Numbered from the stretch's first letter, positions 30,055 to 39,689 are shown. The stretch: 64,000 nt of DNA from Pyxidicoccus caerfyrddinensis (GCF_010894405.1 NZ_JAAIYA010000001.1:121341-185340), one strand, 5' to 3'. Notes: a model not told the origin generated them from the sequence alone. A program made the numbers and translations.

Positions 30055-32904
30055 ATGGCCTCGCAGCCTGTCCGCCCGACTCTCCTCCTGCTGTGTCTGG
30101 CGGGTGCCATCGCCTGTGATGGCTCCCTCCCCGCTCGCCTCTCGGACGGTGACGCCCTAGCGCACGGTGTCTCCGCGCTCCTGTCCGGCGCTCCTTCCGC
30201 CGTGGACGACATCGCGGGAGGCCGGCTCAGCGGCGCGCCGTACGAGCTGACGGATGCCGCCGGCACGCTCCTCTTCGGCGCCACGGACCTGTCCCGGGGC
30301 ACGGAGCTCTGGAAGAGCGACGGCACGAACGCCGGCACCTTCCTGGTCAAGGACATCCGCCCCGGTCCCCTGGGCTCGGACCCTCACGACCTGACCGCTG
30401 TCGACAGCACCCTCTTCTTCGTCGCCAACGACGGCCAGCACGGCGACGAGCTGTGGCGGAGCAACGGCAAGCCCTCCGGGACGTCGCTCGTCACCGACCT
30501 GCGCCCGGGCTCCGCCAGCGGCGGCCTTCGAGACCTCACCGTCCTGGGCCACGTCCTCTACTTCGTCGCCAATGACGGCGTCTCAGGCGTCGAGCTGTGG
30601 CGCACCGACGGCACTTCCGTGGGCACCCGGCTCGTGAAGGACCTCTCTCCCGGGGGCTCGGGTTCCTACCCGTCCCACCTCACCACGTCTGGAGGGCGGC
30701 TCTACTTCTTCGTCGACCGCACCCTCTGGAAGAGCAACGGCACCCCCGAAGGCACCCTCCCCGTCCGCAAGCTGGAAGCCCCTCCGGGTGTCATCGTCCG
30801 TCCTCAGGGACTCACGAGCGTGACGGGGCAGCTCTTCTTCTTCGTCCAGCTCGACGGCAATGACGACGACGGTGTCCCGCTCACCGCGCCACCCCTGACG
30901 CTGTGGAAGAGTGACGGCACCGCGAACGGAACCGTTCGGCTCGCGGACATCGGGCGCCCCATGCTCGACAGCGCCCCGCGTCCCACCTGCGCCCGGGGAC
31001 TCCTCTTCTTCGTCACCAGCACGCCGGAGAACGGTGACGAGCTGTGGCGCAGTGACGGCACCCGCGCCGGCACGTACCGCGTCTCGGACATCGCCCCCGG
31101 CCCGGCCAGCTCCAACCCGAGAGCGCTGACCGCGATGGGCAACCTCCTCTTCTTCTCCGCCTGGTCTCCCACGCACGGCGACGAGCTGTGGCGCAGCGAC
31201 GGCACATCCGGCGGCACCGTGCTCGTGAAGGACATCACCCCCGGGCCGGAGGGCTCGGCGCTCGCGTCCCTGCGCGCCCAGCAGGGCCGGCTCTACTTCT
31301 CCGCCCGTGAGCCCGGGAAGGGGCACGAGCCGTGGACGAGCCTCGGCACCCTCGCCAGTACCTTCCGCATCCGAGACATCGCGGGCGGGGCCCTCTCCTC
31401 GTCGGCGCGCGACTTCACGGCCAGCGGCTCGCGGCTGTTCTTCACGGCGAACCACCGCGACTCGGGCGCCGAGCTGTGGGCCATCGGCCTCTCGGATGAC
31501 ATCAGCCAGCTCCCCACGGACCTGCGCTTCGTCGGCGGTTCCGGAACGACACGCGAGAGTGGCGACACGTCACCGGCACCGCTGTGGGACCCCGACTCCG
31601 CTCGCCTGGTGCAGGACCTGCGCCCGGGCTCCCTGCCGCCGTCCACCTCATCGTGGACCTCCATGAACGGAACCCTCTTCTTCGACTCGGACGACGGAAG
31701 CATCGGCGCCGAGCCGTGGCGCACCGACGGGACTCCGGAAGGAACGTTCCTTCTCATGGACCTCCGCCCGGGACCCGAGGGCTCGGCACCTTCCCAATTC
31801 TTCGTGCTCGGCACCCACGTCTTCTTCTTCGCCGACGACGGCATCGTCGGCCGCGAGCTGTGGCGCACCGATGGGACTCGCGCGGGCACCGTCCTCGTGA
31901 AGGACATCCACCCGGGCCCGGCGGGCAGCGCGGCCTTCGGCCTTCCTGCGGTGCTGGGTGGCATCGCGTACTTCACCGCCACCGACGGCCTCCACGGCGA
32001 GGAGCTCTGGCGCACCGACGGCACCGCCGAAGGCACGGTCCTCGTGAAGGACCTCCGCCCGGGTCCGTCGAACGGCTCGAGCGGGAACCTGCTGGCCGTG
32101 GGCGACCGCCTGTTCTTCACCGGCGACTTCGCGGACGAAGGCTGGGAGCTGGGCGTCAGCGACGGCACCGCCGAGGGCACCCGGCTCGTGAAGGACCTGG
32201 TACCGGGGCCAGACGGCTCCTTCCCCCGGAGCCTCACCGCCCTGGGAACGCGCGTCATCTTCGCGGCCGGGGACCTGGAGCATGGCCACGAGCCCTGGGT
32301 CAGCGATGGCACCGAGGCCGGCACCCTGCTGCTGCGCGACATCCACCCCGGCCAGGGCGGCTCCGTCCCCGACGGCTTCACCGTCGTGGGCAGCCGCGTC
32401 TTCTTCGCGGCCACGGACCCGGCGAGTGGCCGCGAGCCGTGGCTCAGTGATGGCACGTGCGACGGCACCGTGCTCGTGGCGGACGTCCGGCCCGGACCGG
32501 AGGGCTCGTACCCTGGCTGGTTCGGGGCCCTGGGTGCCACCGTCCTCTTCAGCGCCGATGACGGGGTGCACGGTCAGGAGCCATGGCGCTCGGACGGGAC
32601 GGCGGACGGCACGGCACTGCTTAGGGACATCCATCCCGGCCCCGGGCACTCGGAGCCCCGGTGGATGACGGACTCCGGCGGCTCGGCCCTCCTGCATGCG
32701 GACGACGGTGAGCACGGCGCGGAGCTGTGGCGGACCGATGGCACGTGGGCCGGGACGCAATTGCGGCAGGAGCTGGCACCGGGACGGCTCGGCTCGCTGC
32801 CGTACTTCTTCACGCGCGCCGGCCCCCACGTCTTCTTCCTCGCCGATGACGGCGCGCACGGCATCGAGTGGTGGGTTCTCGACGAGCCCGCGGGAGGCGG
32901 ATGA
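30055..32904 (+). CDS. ELWxxDGTxxGT repeat lipoprotein
   Basis: 949 residues. A probable lipoprotein signal (LLLLCLAGAIAC) is followed by about sixteen copies of a ~50-residue unit whose core is ELWRSDGTxxGT, followed by VKDIxPGPxGS and an LFFxAxD strand. The repeats predict a beta-propeller or stacked beta structure on the cell surface or in the periplasm. Such proteins are common and expanded in myxobacteria; no enzyme activity is known. The central copies (around 31,300-31,600) have decayed cores such as EPWTSLGT. Start ATG 30055 gives the signal peptide. Confidence 0.85.
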   Translation: MASQPVRPTLLLLCLAGAIACDGSLPARLSDGDALAHGVSALLSGAPSAVDDIAGGRLSGAPYELTDAAGTLLFGATDLSRGTELWKSDGTNAGTFLVKDIRPGPLGSDPHDLTAVDSTLFFVANDGQHGDELWRSNGKPSGTSLVTDLRPGSASGGLRDLTVLGHVLYFVANDGVSGVELWRTDGTSVGTRLVKDLSPGGSGSYPSHLTTSGGRLYFFVDRTLWKSNGTPEGTLPVRKLEAPPGVIVRPQGLTSVTGQLFFFVQLDGNDDDGVPLTAPPLTLWKSDGTANGTVRLADIGRPMLDSAPRPTCARGLLFFVTSTPENGDELWRSDGTRAGTYRVSDIAPGPASSNPRALTAMGNLLFFSAWSPTHGDELWRSDGTSGGTVLVKDITPGPEGSALASLRAQQGRLYFSAREPGKGHEPWTSLGTLASTFRIRDIAGGALSSSARDFTASGSRLFFTANHRDSGAELWAIGLSDDISQLPTDLRFVGGSGTTRESGDTSPAPLWDPDSARLVQDLRPGSLPPSTSSWTSMNGTLFFDSDDGSIGAEPWRTDGTPEGTFLLMDLRPGPEGSAPSQFFVLGTHVFFFADDGIVGRELWRTDGTRAGTVLVKDIHPGPAGSAAFGLPAVLGGIAYFTATDGLHGEELWRTDGTAEGTVLVKDLRPGPSNGSSGNLLAVGDRLFFTGDFADEGWELGVSDGTAEGTRLVKDLVPGPDGSFPRSLTALGTRVIFAAGDLEHGHEPWVSDGTEAGTLLLRDIHPGQGGSVPDGFTVVGSRVFFAATDPASGREPWLSDGTCDGTVLVADVRPGPEGSYPGWFGALGATVLFSADDGVHGQEPWRSDGTADGTALLRDIHPGPGHSEPRWMTDSGGSALLHADDGEHGAELWRTDGTWAGTQLRQELAPGRLGSLPYFFTRAGPHVFFLADDGAHGIEWWVLDEPAGGG

Positions 32905-32999
32905 CGCGCGGACCTCGTCGCCGCATCCTCGGGAATAGACCCGCGCCCCAGCCGTTATGCGGGGTTCAACCCCAGTTTCACCCAAGGGAGCCTTGCGCC

Positions 33000-33416
33000 A
33001 TGAACCCCGAGCAGTCCCTCATCGTGACCGAGACCGACCTGGAGCGCCTGCGCCACGTCATCGACCACCATGGAGGCGGCCGGACGGCCGAGCTCGCGGA
33101 GCTGCTCGACCTGGAGCTGTCCCGGGCCCGCGTGGTGGCCTCGGAGGCAGTGCCGGCCGACGTGGTGACGATGAACAGCACCGTCGTCTTCGAGGACGAG
33201 CAGACGGGTGAGCGCCGGCAGGTGACGCTCGTCTACCCGCGCGACGCGCGCAGTGACGACGGCCGCATCTCCGTCCTCGCGCCCGTGGGCAGCGCGCTCA
33301 TCGGCCTCTCGGTGGGGCAGTCCATTTCATGGCCCATGCCGGGCGGCCGCACGAAGCGCCTGCGCGTCGTCGCGGTGCCCTACCAGCCCGAGGCCGCGGG
33401 GCACTACCACCTCTGA
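33000..33416 (+). CDS. rnk: Rnk/GreA-like transcription regulator
   Basis: 138 residues. An N-terminal short helical hairpin (TETDLERLRHVIDHHGGG) precedes the GreA/GreB C-terminal FKBP-like fold (VTMNSTVVFEDEQTGERR, VTLVYPRDA, SVLAPVGSALIGLSVGQSI). This arrangement is that of Rnk, which binds RNA polymerase in the secondary channel region without the acidic cleavage tip of GreA. A clear AAGGGAG ribosome site precedes ATG 33000. Confidence 0.85.
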   Translation: MNPEQSLIVTETDLERLRHVIDHHGGGRTAELAELLDLELSRARVVASEAVPADVVTMNSTVVFEDEQTGERRQVTLVYPRDARSDDGRISVLAPVGSALIGLSVGQSISWPMPGGRTKRLRVVAVPYQPEAAGHYHL

Positions 33417-33429
33417 CGGGCCGCGGAGC

Positions 33430-33651
33430 ATGGCCCTCTCCCCCACGGACAAGCAGTTGTTCGAGGAGCAGCGGAGCATCCGCAGGCGTAATCGCGTGCG
33501 GATGATCACACTCGTTGCCTCGCTGGTCCTCATCCTGGGCTTCCTGGGGCACCAGGTCCTCGCGATGACGGTGCTTCCCCGGCTGGCGATGCATCGGCTC
33601 CATGGGCAGCACCTCGAGACGGTGGAGGACGTCGAGACCACCTCGAGTTGA
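33430..33651 (+). CDS. Small single-helix membrane protein
   Basis: 73 residues: a basic N terminus (RSIRRRNRVR), one membrane helix (MITLVASLVLILGFLGHQVL) and a short acidic tail. It begins 13 bases after rnk with GGAG near its ATG, so the two are probably co-transcribed. No family recognised. Confidence 0.6.
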   Translation: MALSPTDKQLFEEQRSIRRRNRVRMITLVASLVLILGFLGHQVLAMTVLPRLAMHRLHGQHLETVEDVETTSS

Positions 33652-33739
33652 GCCAGCACGGGTGTCCGGCCCTTCCTGACCCCGGGGCCGCGCAGCCGGA
33701 GTGAAACACGCATACGATGGCCTCGCCCCGGGGGGCCTC

Positions 33740-34546
33740 ATGACGACCGCTGTCGCAGTCACCTCGCAGGACTTCACGCACCGCCACGTCCCTGTCTTCG
33801 GCAAGCCCGTGCACCGGCTGGGGCTGGCCGCCAACTACGGCATCGACGAGGCCGGCATGCGCGCCGCCTTCGAGCGTGGCCTCAACTACGTCTACTGGAC
33901 GCCCACCGCGCGAAAGATGACGCGCGTGCTCCGCGAGTCCCTCAAGCCGAATCGCGAGCGCTTCGTCGTCGCCGCCTGCACCACCCTCGGCTGGTTCCCG
34001 GGACAGGTGCGCCGCAGCTGCGAGCGCGCCCTCAAGGTGCTCGGCACGGACTACCTGGACCTCTTCCAGCTCTCCTGGCTCGGCACCACCAGCGCGTGGA
34101 CTCCGGGCACGGTGGACGTGCTGATGAAGCTCAAGGAGGAAGGCAAGGTCCGCGCCCTCGGCGTCTCCATCCATGACCGGGAGCGCGCCGGACGGCTCGC
34201 GGAGGACTCGCCGCTCGACTTGCTCATGATTCGCTACAACGCGGCCCACCCGGGCGCCGAGCGCGACATCTTCCCGCACCTGGCCCGCCGCAAGCCCGCC
34301 GTCATCGCGTACACCGCCACCAGCTGGCGCCGCCTCCTCAAGCGCCCGCGCGGCTGGGACGGCCCCGTGCCCACCGCCGGAGACTGCTACCGCTTCTGCC
34401 TCTCCAACGCGCACGTGGACGTGGTCCTCACCGGCCCCGCCAACACGCCCCAGCTCGACGACAACCTCGCCGCCCTGGAGCGCGGGCCCATGTCCGAGCA
34501 GGAGCTCCAGTGGATGCGCGACTTCGGCCGCGTCGTCCACGGCTGA
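33740..34546 (+). CDS. Aldo/keto reductase family protein with altered active site
   Basis: 268 residues with the AKR barrel order visible: GLAANYGIDEAGMRAAFERG, then ALKVLGTDYLDLFQLSW, KLKEEGKVRALGVSIHD and a C-terminal TGPANTPQLDDN cofactor-binding region. Two catalytic tetrad positions look changed. The aspartate of the usual N[FY][FI]D[TS]A motif is replaced in LNYVYWTPT, and the catalytic histidine of the LxLxQxHW strand is serine (LFQLSWL). It may use a different chemistry or be catalytically weak. ATG 33740 is chosen. Confidence 0.75.
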   Translation: MTTAVAVTSQDFTHRHVPVFGKPVHRLGLAANYGIDEAGMRAAFERGLNYVYWTPTARKMTRVLRESLKPNRERFVVAACTTLGWFPGQVRRSCERALKVLGTDYLDLFQLSWLGTTSAWTPGTVDVLMKLKEEGKVRALGVSIHDRERAGRLAEDSPLDLLMIRYNAAHPGAERDIFPHLARRKPAVIAYTATSWRRLLKRPRGWDGPVPTAGDCYRFCLSNAHVDVVLTGPANTPQLDDNLAALERGPMSEQELQWMRDFGRVVHG

Positions 34547-34654
34547 TACGCAACCCGGACGGGACGTCCGGCTGGCATCAACTTTCGCTGCCTCCCAGGC
34601 GACAATGTCCGGGAGTCCAGGCCACTGCACGTCGTGCACAGGGGGAGTCGCCAC

Positions 34655-35536
34655 ATGTCTTCGAAGATCTCCAGGAACCCGTCGCCCCAGTCGATTTCCA
34701 CTCCGAGCGAGCCGAAGCCCACGGCCCCGGAGAAGAACACCGTGACTGTGGCCGCCAGCACGCCGAAGGCCCTCCTCTCCACCGACGGGTTCGACGCTCC
34801 GAAGTCCGCCTCGCGGCAGACGGTGTCGCTGGACACGCCCACGCGGCAGCAGGTGGGAGGCACCGGTGGAACGCCCGGCGTCGCCACGGTGACCGGCCCG
34901 GGTGAGGACGGGAAGATGACCGTGCGCGTGGAGACGAACCTGCACACCGTCTATCCCCTGGGGCTGCCGGCGCGCGGCTACATCGAGATTCGCGTGACGC
35001 CGCTGAACCTCAACATCGCGCCGGAGAACCTGCAGGCGGAGATGGACCGCGCGATGGCCGAGAAGCAGACCGACGACGCGAATACCTACGGCGCGGACCT
35101 CGCGGCCCATGGCCATGCCTCGCTCGAGGAGTGGTCCCGCGACTCGGGCTACTACGGCTCCCCGTCACACATCGCCTGGGCCGAGGCCGCCAGCGCCCGC
35201 ACCGGTGGCCAGATTCCCGCCGAGTACTGGATGCGCTTCGACCCGTTCGGCGGCACCGCCGGCAACGGGCCGAACATCCTCCCGTCGGGCGAGTACCCCG
35301 GCGCCCTGAGCCGCATCGCCATGGCGCACGACACCGACTGGGACCTGGGTCGCTACTTCGGTGCGGGCCCGCTGGCGTCGCTGCGAGGCCAGCCCCACCC
35401 GGAGAACCTGGGCACCGTCGGCCTGGTGCCGGGCCAGGGCGTGGACCTCTACTCCCTGGGCCATGCGGACTGGCAGGTGACGTACGGCAGCGAGGTCATC
35501 CTCCCCGGCAGTCCGCCTCCATCGCAGATCGCCTGA
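34655..35536 (+). CDS. Hypothetical protein with disordered N terminus
   Basis: 293 residues. The first 90 are rich in Ser, Thr, Pro and Lys and look disordered. A more ordered part follows, with a proline-rich strand segment, a helix (NLQAEMDRAMAEKQ) and a C-terminal region containing YWMRFDPFGG, MAHDTDWDLGRYFGAG and WQVTYG. The MAHDTDW stretch recalls His-Asp phospholipase-like or toxin folds, but that is not strong enough to name a family. No signal peptide. GGGGGAG precedes ATG 34655. Confidence 0.55.
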   Translation: MSSKISRNPSPQSISTPSEPKPTAPEKNTVTVAASTPKALLSTDGFDAPKSASRQTVSLDTPTRQQVGGTGGTPGVATVTGPGEDGKMTVRVETNLHTVYPLGLPARGYIEIRVTPLNLNIAPENLQAEMDRAMAEKQTDDANTYGADLAAHGHASLEEWSRDSGYYGSPSHIAWAEAASARTGGQIPAEYWMRFDPFGGTAGNGPNILPSGEYPGALSRIAMAHDTDWDLGRYFGAGPLASLRGQPHPENLGTVGLVPGQGVDLYSLGHADWQVTYGSEVILPGSPPPSQIA

Positions 35537-35562
35537 ACCGCGCGAAGTAGTAGAAGCGCGGC

Positions 35563-36339
35563 ATGCACCCGCGCCGCCAAGACATCGACGAAACCCTCCT
35601 CGACCTGCGCACCCGTGTCCCCGGTGGGAAGATTGTCGACCACTGGGGAGGCGAGCCGAACTGGCCCACGCCCGACCAGAAGCGCCGGCGCGAGGCGTGG
35701 CTCGACAGCATCGCCGAGGCGCTGGACGCGGCCCTCCAGCGCACCGCCTTCGAGCCCATCGTGATTCCCGGCGCCCGGAGCCCTCCGGACTGGGAGTTCA
35801 TCCTGGCCCATGCGCTGAAGCGGCTGGGCGGGCCCGTCGCTTCCTTCCCGAGCTTCTCCGAGACCCAACAGCGAGGCGGGGAGACGTTCATCACGCTCGG
35901 CGCGGCGTCGGATGAGCTCGTCGTCTACCAGGGGCCGCTGGAGCTGCACGGCCACGTCCACCTGTCCGGGACGGTCGTCGTCCTCGGGGACTTCATCGTC
36001 CACGGCGCGCTGATGGACGGCGGCCCGGCGGACTCGGGGCTCGTGGTCATCGGCAATGAGCGGGTACGCGCTCTCTACACCGGGGCGGACCACCTCGTCG
36101 TTGGAGACCTGGAAGCGGACCTGATGATGCCGTCGGGCTCGGATGGCTCCTGGGACGTGGGCGGAGACCTCCGCGCGCGGCTGCGGCTCGAGGAAACCGA
36201 CCTGCTGTCGCAGGAAGACACACTGCGGCGGTGGCTCGAGCCCGCGCCGACGAAGGAGCTGCTCTCGGATGGATGGAAGCTGTGCCTCGACGTCGGTCGG
36301 GGCCGGACGAAGGTCCGTGCGCAGCCGCTGGAGGACTGA
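35563..36339 (+). CDS. Hypothetical protein with beta-helix-like C terminus
   Basis: 258 residues, no signal peptide. The N-terminal half is helical (RRREAWLDSIAEALDAALQR). The second half has regular short strands (LELHGHVHLSGTVVVLGDFI, then HGALMDGG and DLEADLMM) suggesting a small beta-helix as in bactofilin- or left-handed-helix-like folds. Starts 26 bases after the previous gene and ends 5 bases before the next, so it is likely in one transcript with them. Confidence 0.55.
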   Translation: MHPRRQDIDETLLDLRTRVPGGKIVDHWGGEPNWPTPDQKRRREAWLDSIAEALDAALQRTAFEPIVIPGARSPPDWEFILAHALKRLGGPVASFPSFSETQQRGGETFITLGAASDELVVYQGPLELHGHVHLSGTVVVLGDFIVHGALMDGGPADSGLVVIGNERVRALYTGADHLVVGDLEADLMMPSGSDGSWDVGGDLRARLRLEETDLLSQEDTLRRWLEPAPTKELLSDGWKLCLDVGRGRTKVRAQPLED

Positions 36340-36344
36340 AGGCC

Positions 36345-37316
36345 ATGCTCGACACCCCCATGCGACTCGCGCTCGCTGCGCTGCTCTTCGTGGGTTGTGC
36401 CGCTCCCAGGACCGCCGAGGATGGAAACTGGTACTCGAGTTCCGTCCAGGAGCAGGGCGACGAAAGGGTCGGTGAGTACGTCTCGGGTCAGTGGTCCTTC
36501 AGGACGGCGTCGTACTGGATTGAAGGCCCCGAGGGGCTCATCCTCATCGACACGCAGCTCGTGCCGACGGCGCTGCGCAAGGAGATCCGCTTCGCACAGC
36601 GGAAGACGGGCAAGAAGGTGAAGCTCGCCATTGTCCTGCACCCGAACCCGGACCGCTTCAACGGCACGGCGTGGGTGAAGGACCTCGGCGTCCCGGTCGT
36701 CACCTCCGAGCAGGTGCGCGAGCTCATCCCCGAGGTCCACGAGCGGTGGTGGCCCATCTTCTTCAAGAAGTACGCAATCGCGCTCTACCCGCGCACGCTG
36801 ACGCTGCCCGACAGCTTCGGCGGCGGCACCACGGAGCTGAGCGCGGGCGGAGTCACCGTGAAGGCGCACGTGCTCGGCGCCGGGTGCAGCCGGGCCCATG
36901 TCGTCATCGAGTGGGAGGGGCACCTCTTCACCGGAGACCTCGTCGCGAACGGCAGTCACAGCTGGTTCGAGAACGGCAGCACCGATGCGTGGCTCGCACG
37001 GCTGGACGAGTTGACCGCGCTGCATCCGAAGTTCATCCACCCGGGGCACGGGCCCACCGGCGGACCCGAGCTCATCGACCAGCAGCGAGAGTACCTCCGC
37101 GCCGTGGTCGACGCCGTCACCGCGGAGCATCCGCGGGGCGCGTACACGCAGGAGGCCTTCGCGCGAATCACGGACAAGGTGAACCGGCGTTTCCCCCACC
37201 GCGAGTTCCCCCACTTCCTGCCGATGTTCCTGGGCGCGGAGTGGGCGCGTCAGGCTGCCATGGCCAGCTCTGACAACACGAGCGGACGCGGGCCGGAGGC
37301 CTCCGCCGGAGACTGA
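36345..37316 (+). CDS. Metallo-beta-lactamase-fold lipoprotein with degenerate metal motif
   Basis: 323 residues from ATG 36345 (ATG 36360 also fits). Lipobox LLFVGC makes it a probable lipoprotein. The MBL-fold strands are present (SYWIEGPEGLILIDTQL, FTGDLVANGSHSW, HPGHGPTGG). The first metal motif is LHPNPDRFNG, where HxHxDH is expected, so the second and third histidines are missing and zinc binding is doubtful or altered. The histidine after the fourth strand is also shifted (GCSRAHVVIEW). It may be a non-hydrolytic or single-metal member. Confidence 0.72.
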   Translation: MLDTPMRLALAALLFVGCAAPRTAEDGNWYSSSVQEQGDERVGEYVSGQWSFRTASYWIEGPEGLILIDTQLVPTALRKEIRFAQRKTGKKVKLAIVLHPNPDRFNGTAWVKDLGVPVVTSEQVRELIPEVHERWWPIFFKKYAIALYPRTLTLPDSFGGGTTELSAGGVTVKAHVLGAGCSRAHVVIEWEGHLFTGDLVANGSHSWFENGSTDAWLARLDELTALHPKFIHPGHGPTGGPELIDQQREYLRAVVDAVTAEHPRGAYTQEAFARITDKVNRRFPHREFPHFLPMFLGAEWARQAAMASSDNTSGRGPEASAGD

Positions 37317-37419
37317 AGCGCACCGCGGGGCCGCGCCCCGGGCCCCATTGCCCTGACACGTACCAACGCAGGGAGTAGGCTCGCGGCGATCTCACCCTTC
37401 CCTCCTCGCGGGACACTCC

Positions 37420-38853
37420 ATGGAGCCTGGCCACCTGAATCCGGCACACCTGCCCCCGGGCACGAGGGTGGGGCCGTGGCGTGTGATGGAGCGGCGTGGC
37501 TGGGGAGCCTACGGCGCTGTCTACCGCGCCTTCGGAGTGGAGGGCGTCCCCGGGCCCGTGGCACTCAAGCTGGCCCTGCTCCCCGGAGATGAGCGCTTCG
37601 CGCGAGAGGGAGAGTTGCTCTCCCGAATCCGGCACCCGAGCGTCCCGCGCCTCGTGGCCCGGGGGAGCTGGCGGCAGCCGGGGGGCCTCCTCCCCCACCC
37701 CTACCTCGCGATGGAGTGGATTGAGGGCGCGTCACTGTACGAATGGGCGCGAGTGCACCGCCCCAGCTCCCGCCAGGTGCTCCACGCCCTTGCCAGCCTC
37801 GCGCGGGCCCTGGAGGCCACGCATGCCGCAGGGGGAGTCCACAGAGACGTGAAGGGCGACAACATTCTCGTGAGGAATGCGGATGGTCAGGTCTTCCTGA
37901 CCGACTTCGGCTCCGGAAACTACGTGGGTGCCGCCACGCTGACGTCGCCACCGTTTCCGCCCGGGACGCCGCACTACCGTTCACCGGAGGCCTGGCGTTC
38001 CGTGCGGCTCCCCTTCCACGCGTCGGCCACGCCCTACGCGCCCGGACCGGCGGATGATGTCTTCGCACTGGGGATGACCGCCTACCGGCTGGTGATCGAC
38101 GACTACCCTCCCACGCCGGCCCCGATGGACGAGCGGTCCCATGTCTGGAGCCCGGAAGGTCCTGGCCTGCTACCTCCACGAGCCGTCAACGCCCGCTGCT
38201 GCGCGGAGCTGAGCAGGCTCGTGTCCCGGATGCTCTCCCTGCACCCCGAAGCGCGTGGCAGCGCCCGCGAACTGGCCGAGGCGTTGGAGCACGCCGCGCG
38301 GAAGGCAGGACCGGACGCGGATGTGCCGCTCTTCGCTCGGGAGGAATCCCAGCCCGTGGATACACGGAGCACCCTGCTACACCTCGTGCTTCGGGCGGCG
38401 GAGCACACCGCGCGGTCCTGGCTGACGGCAGCCAGCCTGGGAGGAGCCGTGGCGCTTGGAGCCGCATGGCTGCTGAGCGCGCATCCCGGAGAGGAGGCCG
38501 CGCAGCCACACGCGTCAGCGTCCGAGGATACGAGGGATGGCGGAGCCGTGGCCGTTGGAGATACCGCGCTGACGGCCCCGGTGTCTCCTCGGGCACCGTC
38601 CGCGTGGTCGGCCATCAGTGTGGATATTCCCCCCAGGCCCCTTCCAGGACAGACACGGCCAGATGCTGCTGGCCGATGTCCCGGCAGGGCGCTGCTTGCC
38701 ATCAATGGTGGGTGCTGGATGAAGCTGGACATGAGCCTGAAGGACTGTGACGCGAACTTGAATTTCTACGTCTACAAAGGCGCGTGTTACGGCCCCTTCA
38801 TCCCACCGGCTCGACCTTCGACCTCAAGGCCCGCGGAGCACTCTGGAGACTGA
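37420..38853 (+). CDS. Hanks-type serine/threonine protein kinase
   Basis: 477 residues. The kinase domain covers about residues 18-295: a glycine loop GWGAYGAVYRA, VALKLALLP with the ATP lysine, HRDVKGDNILV catalytic loop, DFGSGNYVG metal-binding motif, and SPEA activation-segment end. A membrane helix near residues 330-355 (LTAASLGGAVALGAAWLL) leads to a short extracytoplasmic tail with four cysteines, possibly a sensing segment. Typical of the large kinase set in myxobacteria. Confidence 0.9.
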   Translation: MEPGHLNPAHLPPGTRVGPWRVMERRGWGAYGAVYRAFGVEGVPGPVALKLALLPGDERFAREGELLSRIRHPSVPRLVARGSWRQPGGLLPHPYLAMEWIEGASLYEWARVHRPSSRQVLHALASLARALEATHAAGGVHRDVKGDNILVRNADGQVFLTDFGSGNYVGAATLTSPPFPPGTPHYRSPEAWRSVRLPFHASATPYAPGPADDVFALGMTAYRLVIDDYPPTPAPMDERSHVWSPEGPGLLPPRAVNARCCAELSRLVSRMLSLHPEARGSARELAEALEHAARKAGPDADVPLFAREESQPVDTRSTLLHLVLRAAEHTARSWLTAASLGGAVALGAAWLLSAHPGEEAAQPHASASEDTRDGGAVAVGDTALTAPVSPRAPSAWSAISVDIPPRPLPGQTRPDAAGRCPGRALLAINGGCWMKLDMSLKDCDANLNFYVYKGACYGPFIPPARPSTSRPAEHSGD

Positions 38854-38930
38854 GCTCGGGTTGACAGTCATTCCGTCTCAAAACTAGCGTCAAACTCCTC
38901 ACCCCGAAATTCAATTCAGTGAGGAGAGCC

Positions 38931-39209
38931 ATGAAACTGCGGACCATGCTGGGCGGACTGCTGGCAGCAGGACTGTTGTCGACGGGCTGTGGCGGAACCA
39001 TGCCGGAGGAGATGGCTCCGGAGCAGAACCTCAGTGAGGCCGAGCAGGCGGTCTTCACCTGTCCCACCGGCTACACCCACGGCTCCTACTGGGACTGTGC
39101 CCAGGTCTGCGGTCTGGGGTGGGGCAACTTCCAGGTGCACTACTGCACCAACGCGACGGACTACTACGAGATTGGCAACGGCCCGACGCGCTGTGGAGCG
39201 TGTTACTGA
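38931..39209 (+). CDS. Small cysteine-rich lipoprotein
   Basis: 92 residues. Lipobox GLLSTGC follows a standard signal. The mature part has six cysteines, CPTGYTHGSYWDCAQVCG and a CGACY end, which suggests disulfides. GAGGAG lies directly before ATG 38931 and the upstream sequence is AT-rich (GTCAAACTCC), a likely promoter. No function known. Confidence 0.65.
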   Translation: MKLRTMLGGLLAAGLLSTGCGGTMPEEMAPEQNLSEAEQAVFTCPTGYTHGSYWDCAQVCGLGWGNFQVHYCTNATDYYEIGNGPTRCGACY

Positions 39210-39419
39210 AGTCACCCGCTCCTGACTGAGCGGGATTCGGACCGGGGCAGCCTCCGTCCACGGAGCGCTGCCCCGCGTCCGGCGCCTCCCCCCCGAATTC
39301 GTGACGAGCCGTCAAAGGTGTCATGACATTCATGCGGTTTTTCCCGAGGGAGGGATGCCGCATCTAGCCGTGTGTCCCCGGGGCGCTTCGCTCCGGAGTT
39401 CTTCACGGAGAGCAAGGTC

Positions 39420-39647
39420 ATGGCGGCGAAGATTGGAATCATCGGCAAGGGGAACGTGGATGGCGCGCTGCAGCGCGGACTGGCACGAGCCGGGCACGAC
39501 GTGAGGGCGGTGGGCAAGGACCCCGCGAAGGCTGACGGGCTGCGCGCGAACGGCGCGGACGACGTCATCATCGACACGGGACGCATTGCCGAGGACGTCA
39601 GGCAGCGTGTGCCGCCAGGGGTGGACACTGATCGAGAAGGACTGTGA
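39420..39647 (+). pseudogene. Chimeric remnant: Rossmann start joined to a zinc-dehydrogenase piece
   Basis: 75 residues. The first 35 (KIGIIGKGNVDGALQRGLAR and what follows) match the start of F420/NADPH-type oxidoreductases. The continuation (LRANGADDVIIDTGRIAEDV and RQRVPPGVD) is an internal piece of a medium-chain zinc/quinone dehydrogenase. Neither enzyme is complete, and the joint keeps the reading frame. A deletion that fused two decayed genes is the simplest explanation. Confidence 0.65.
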
Positions 39648-39689
39648 GGGTCGAGCAGGGAGAAGATCTCTGGCACACTCACGCGAAGG

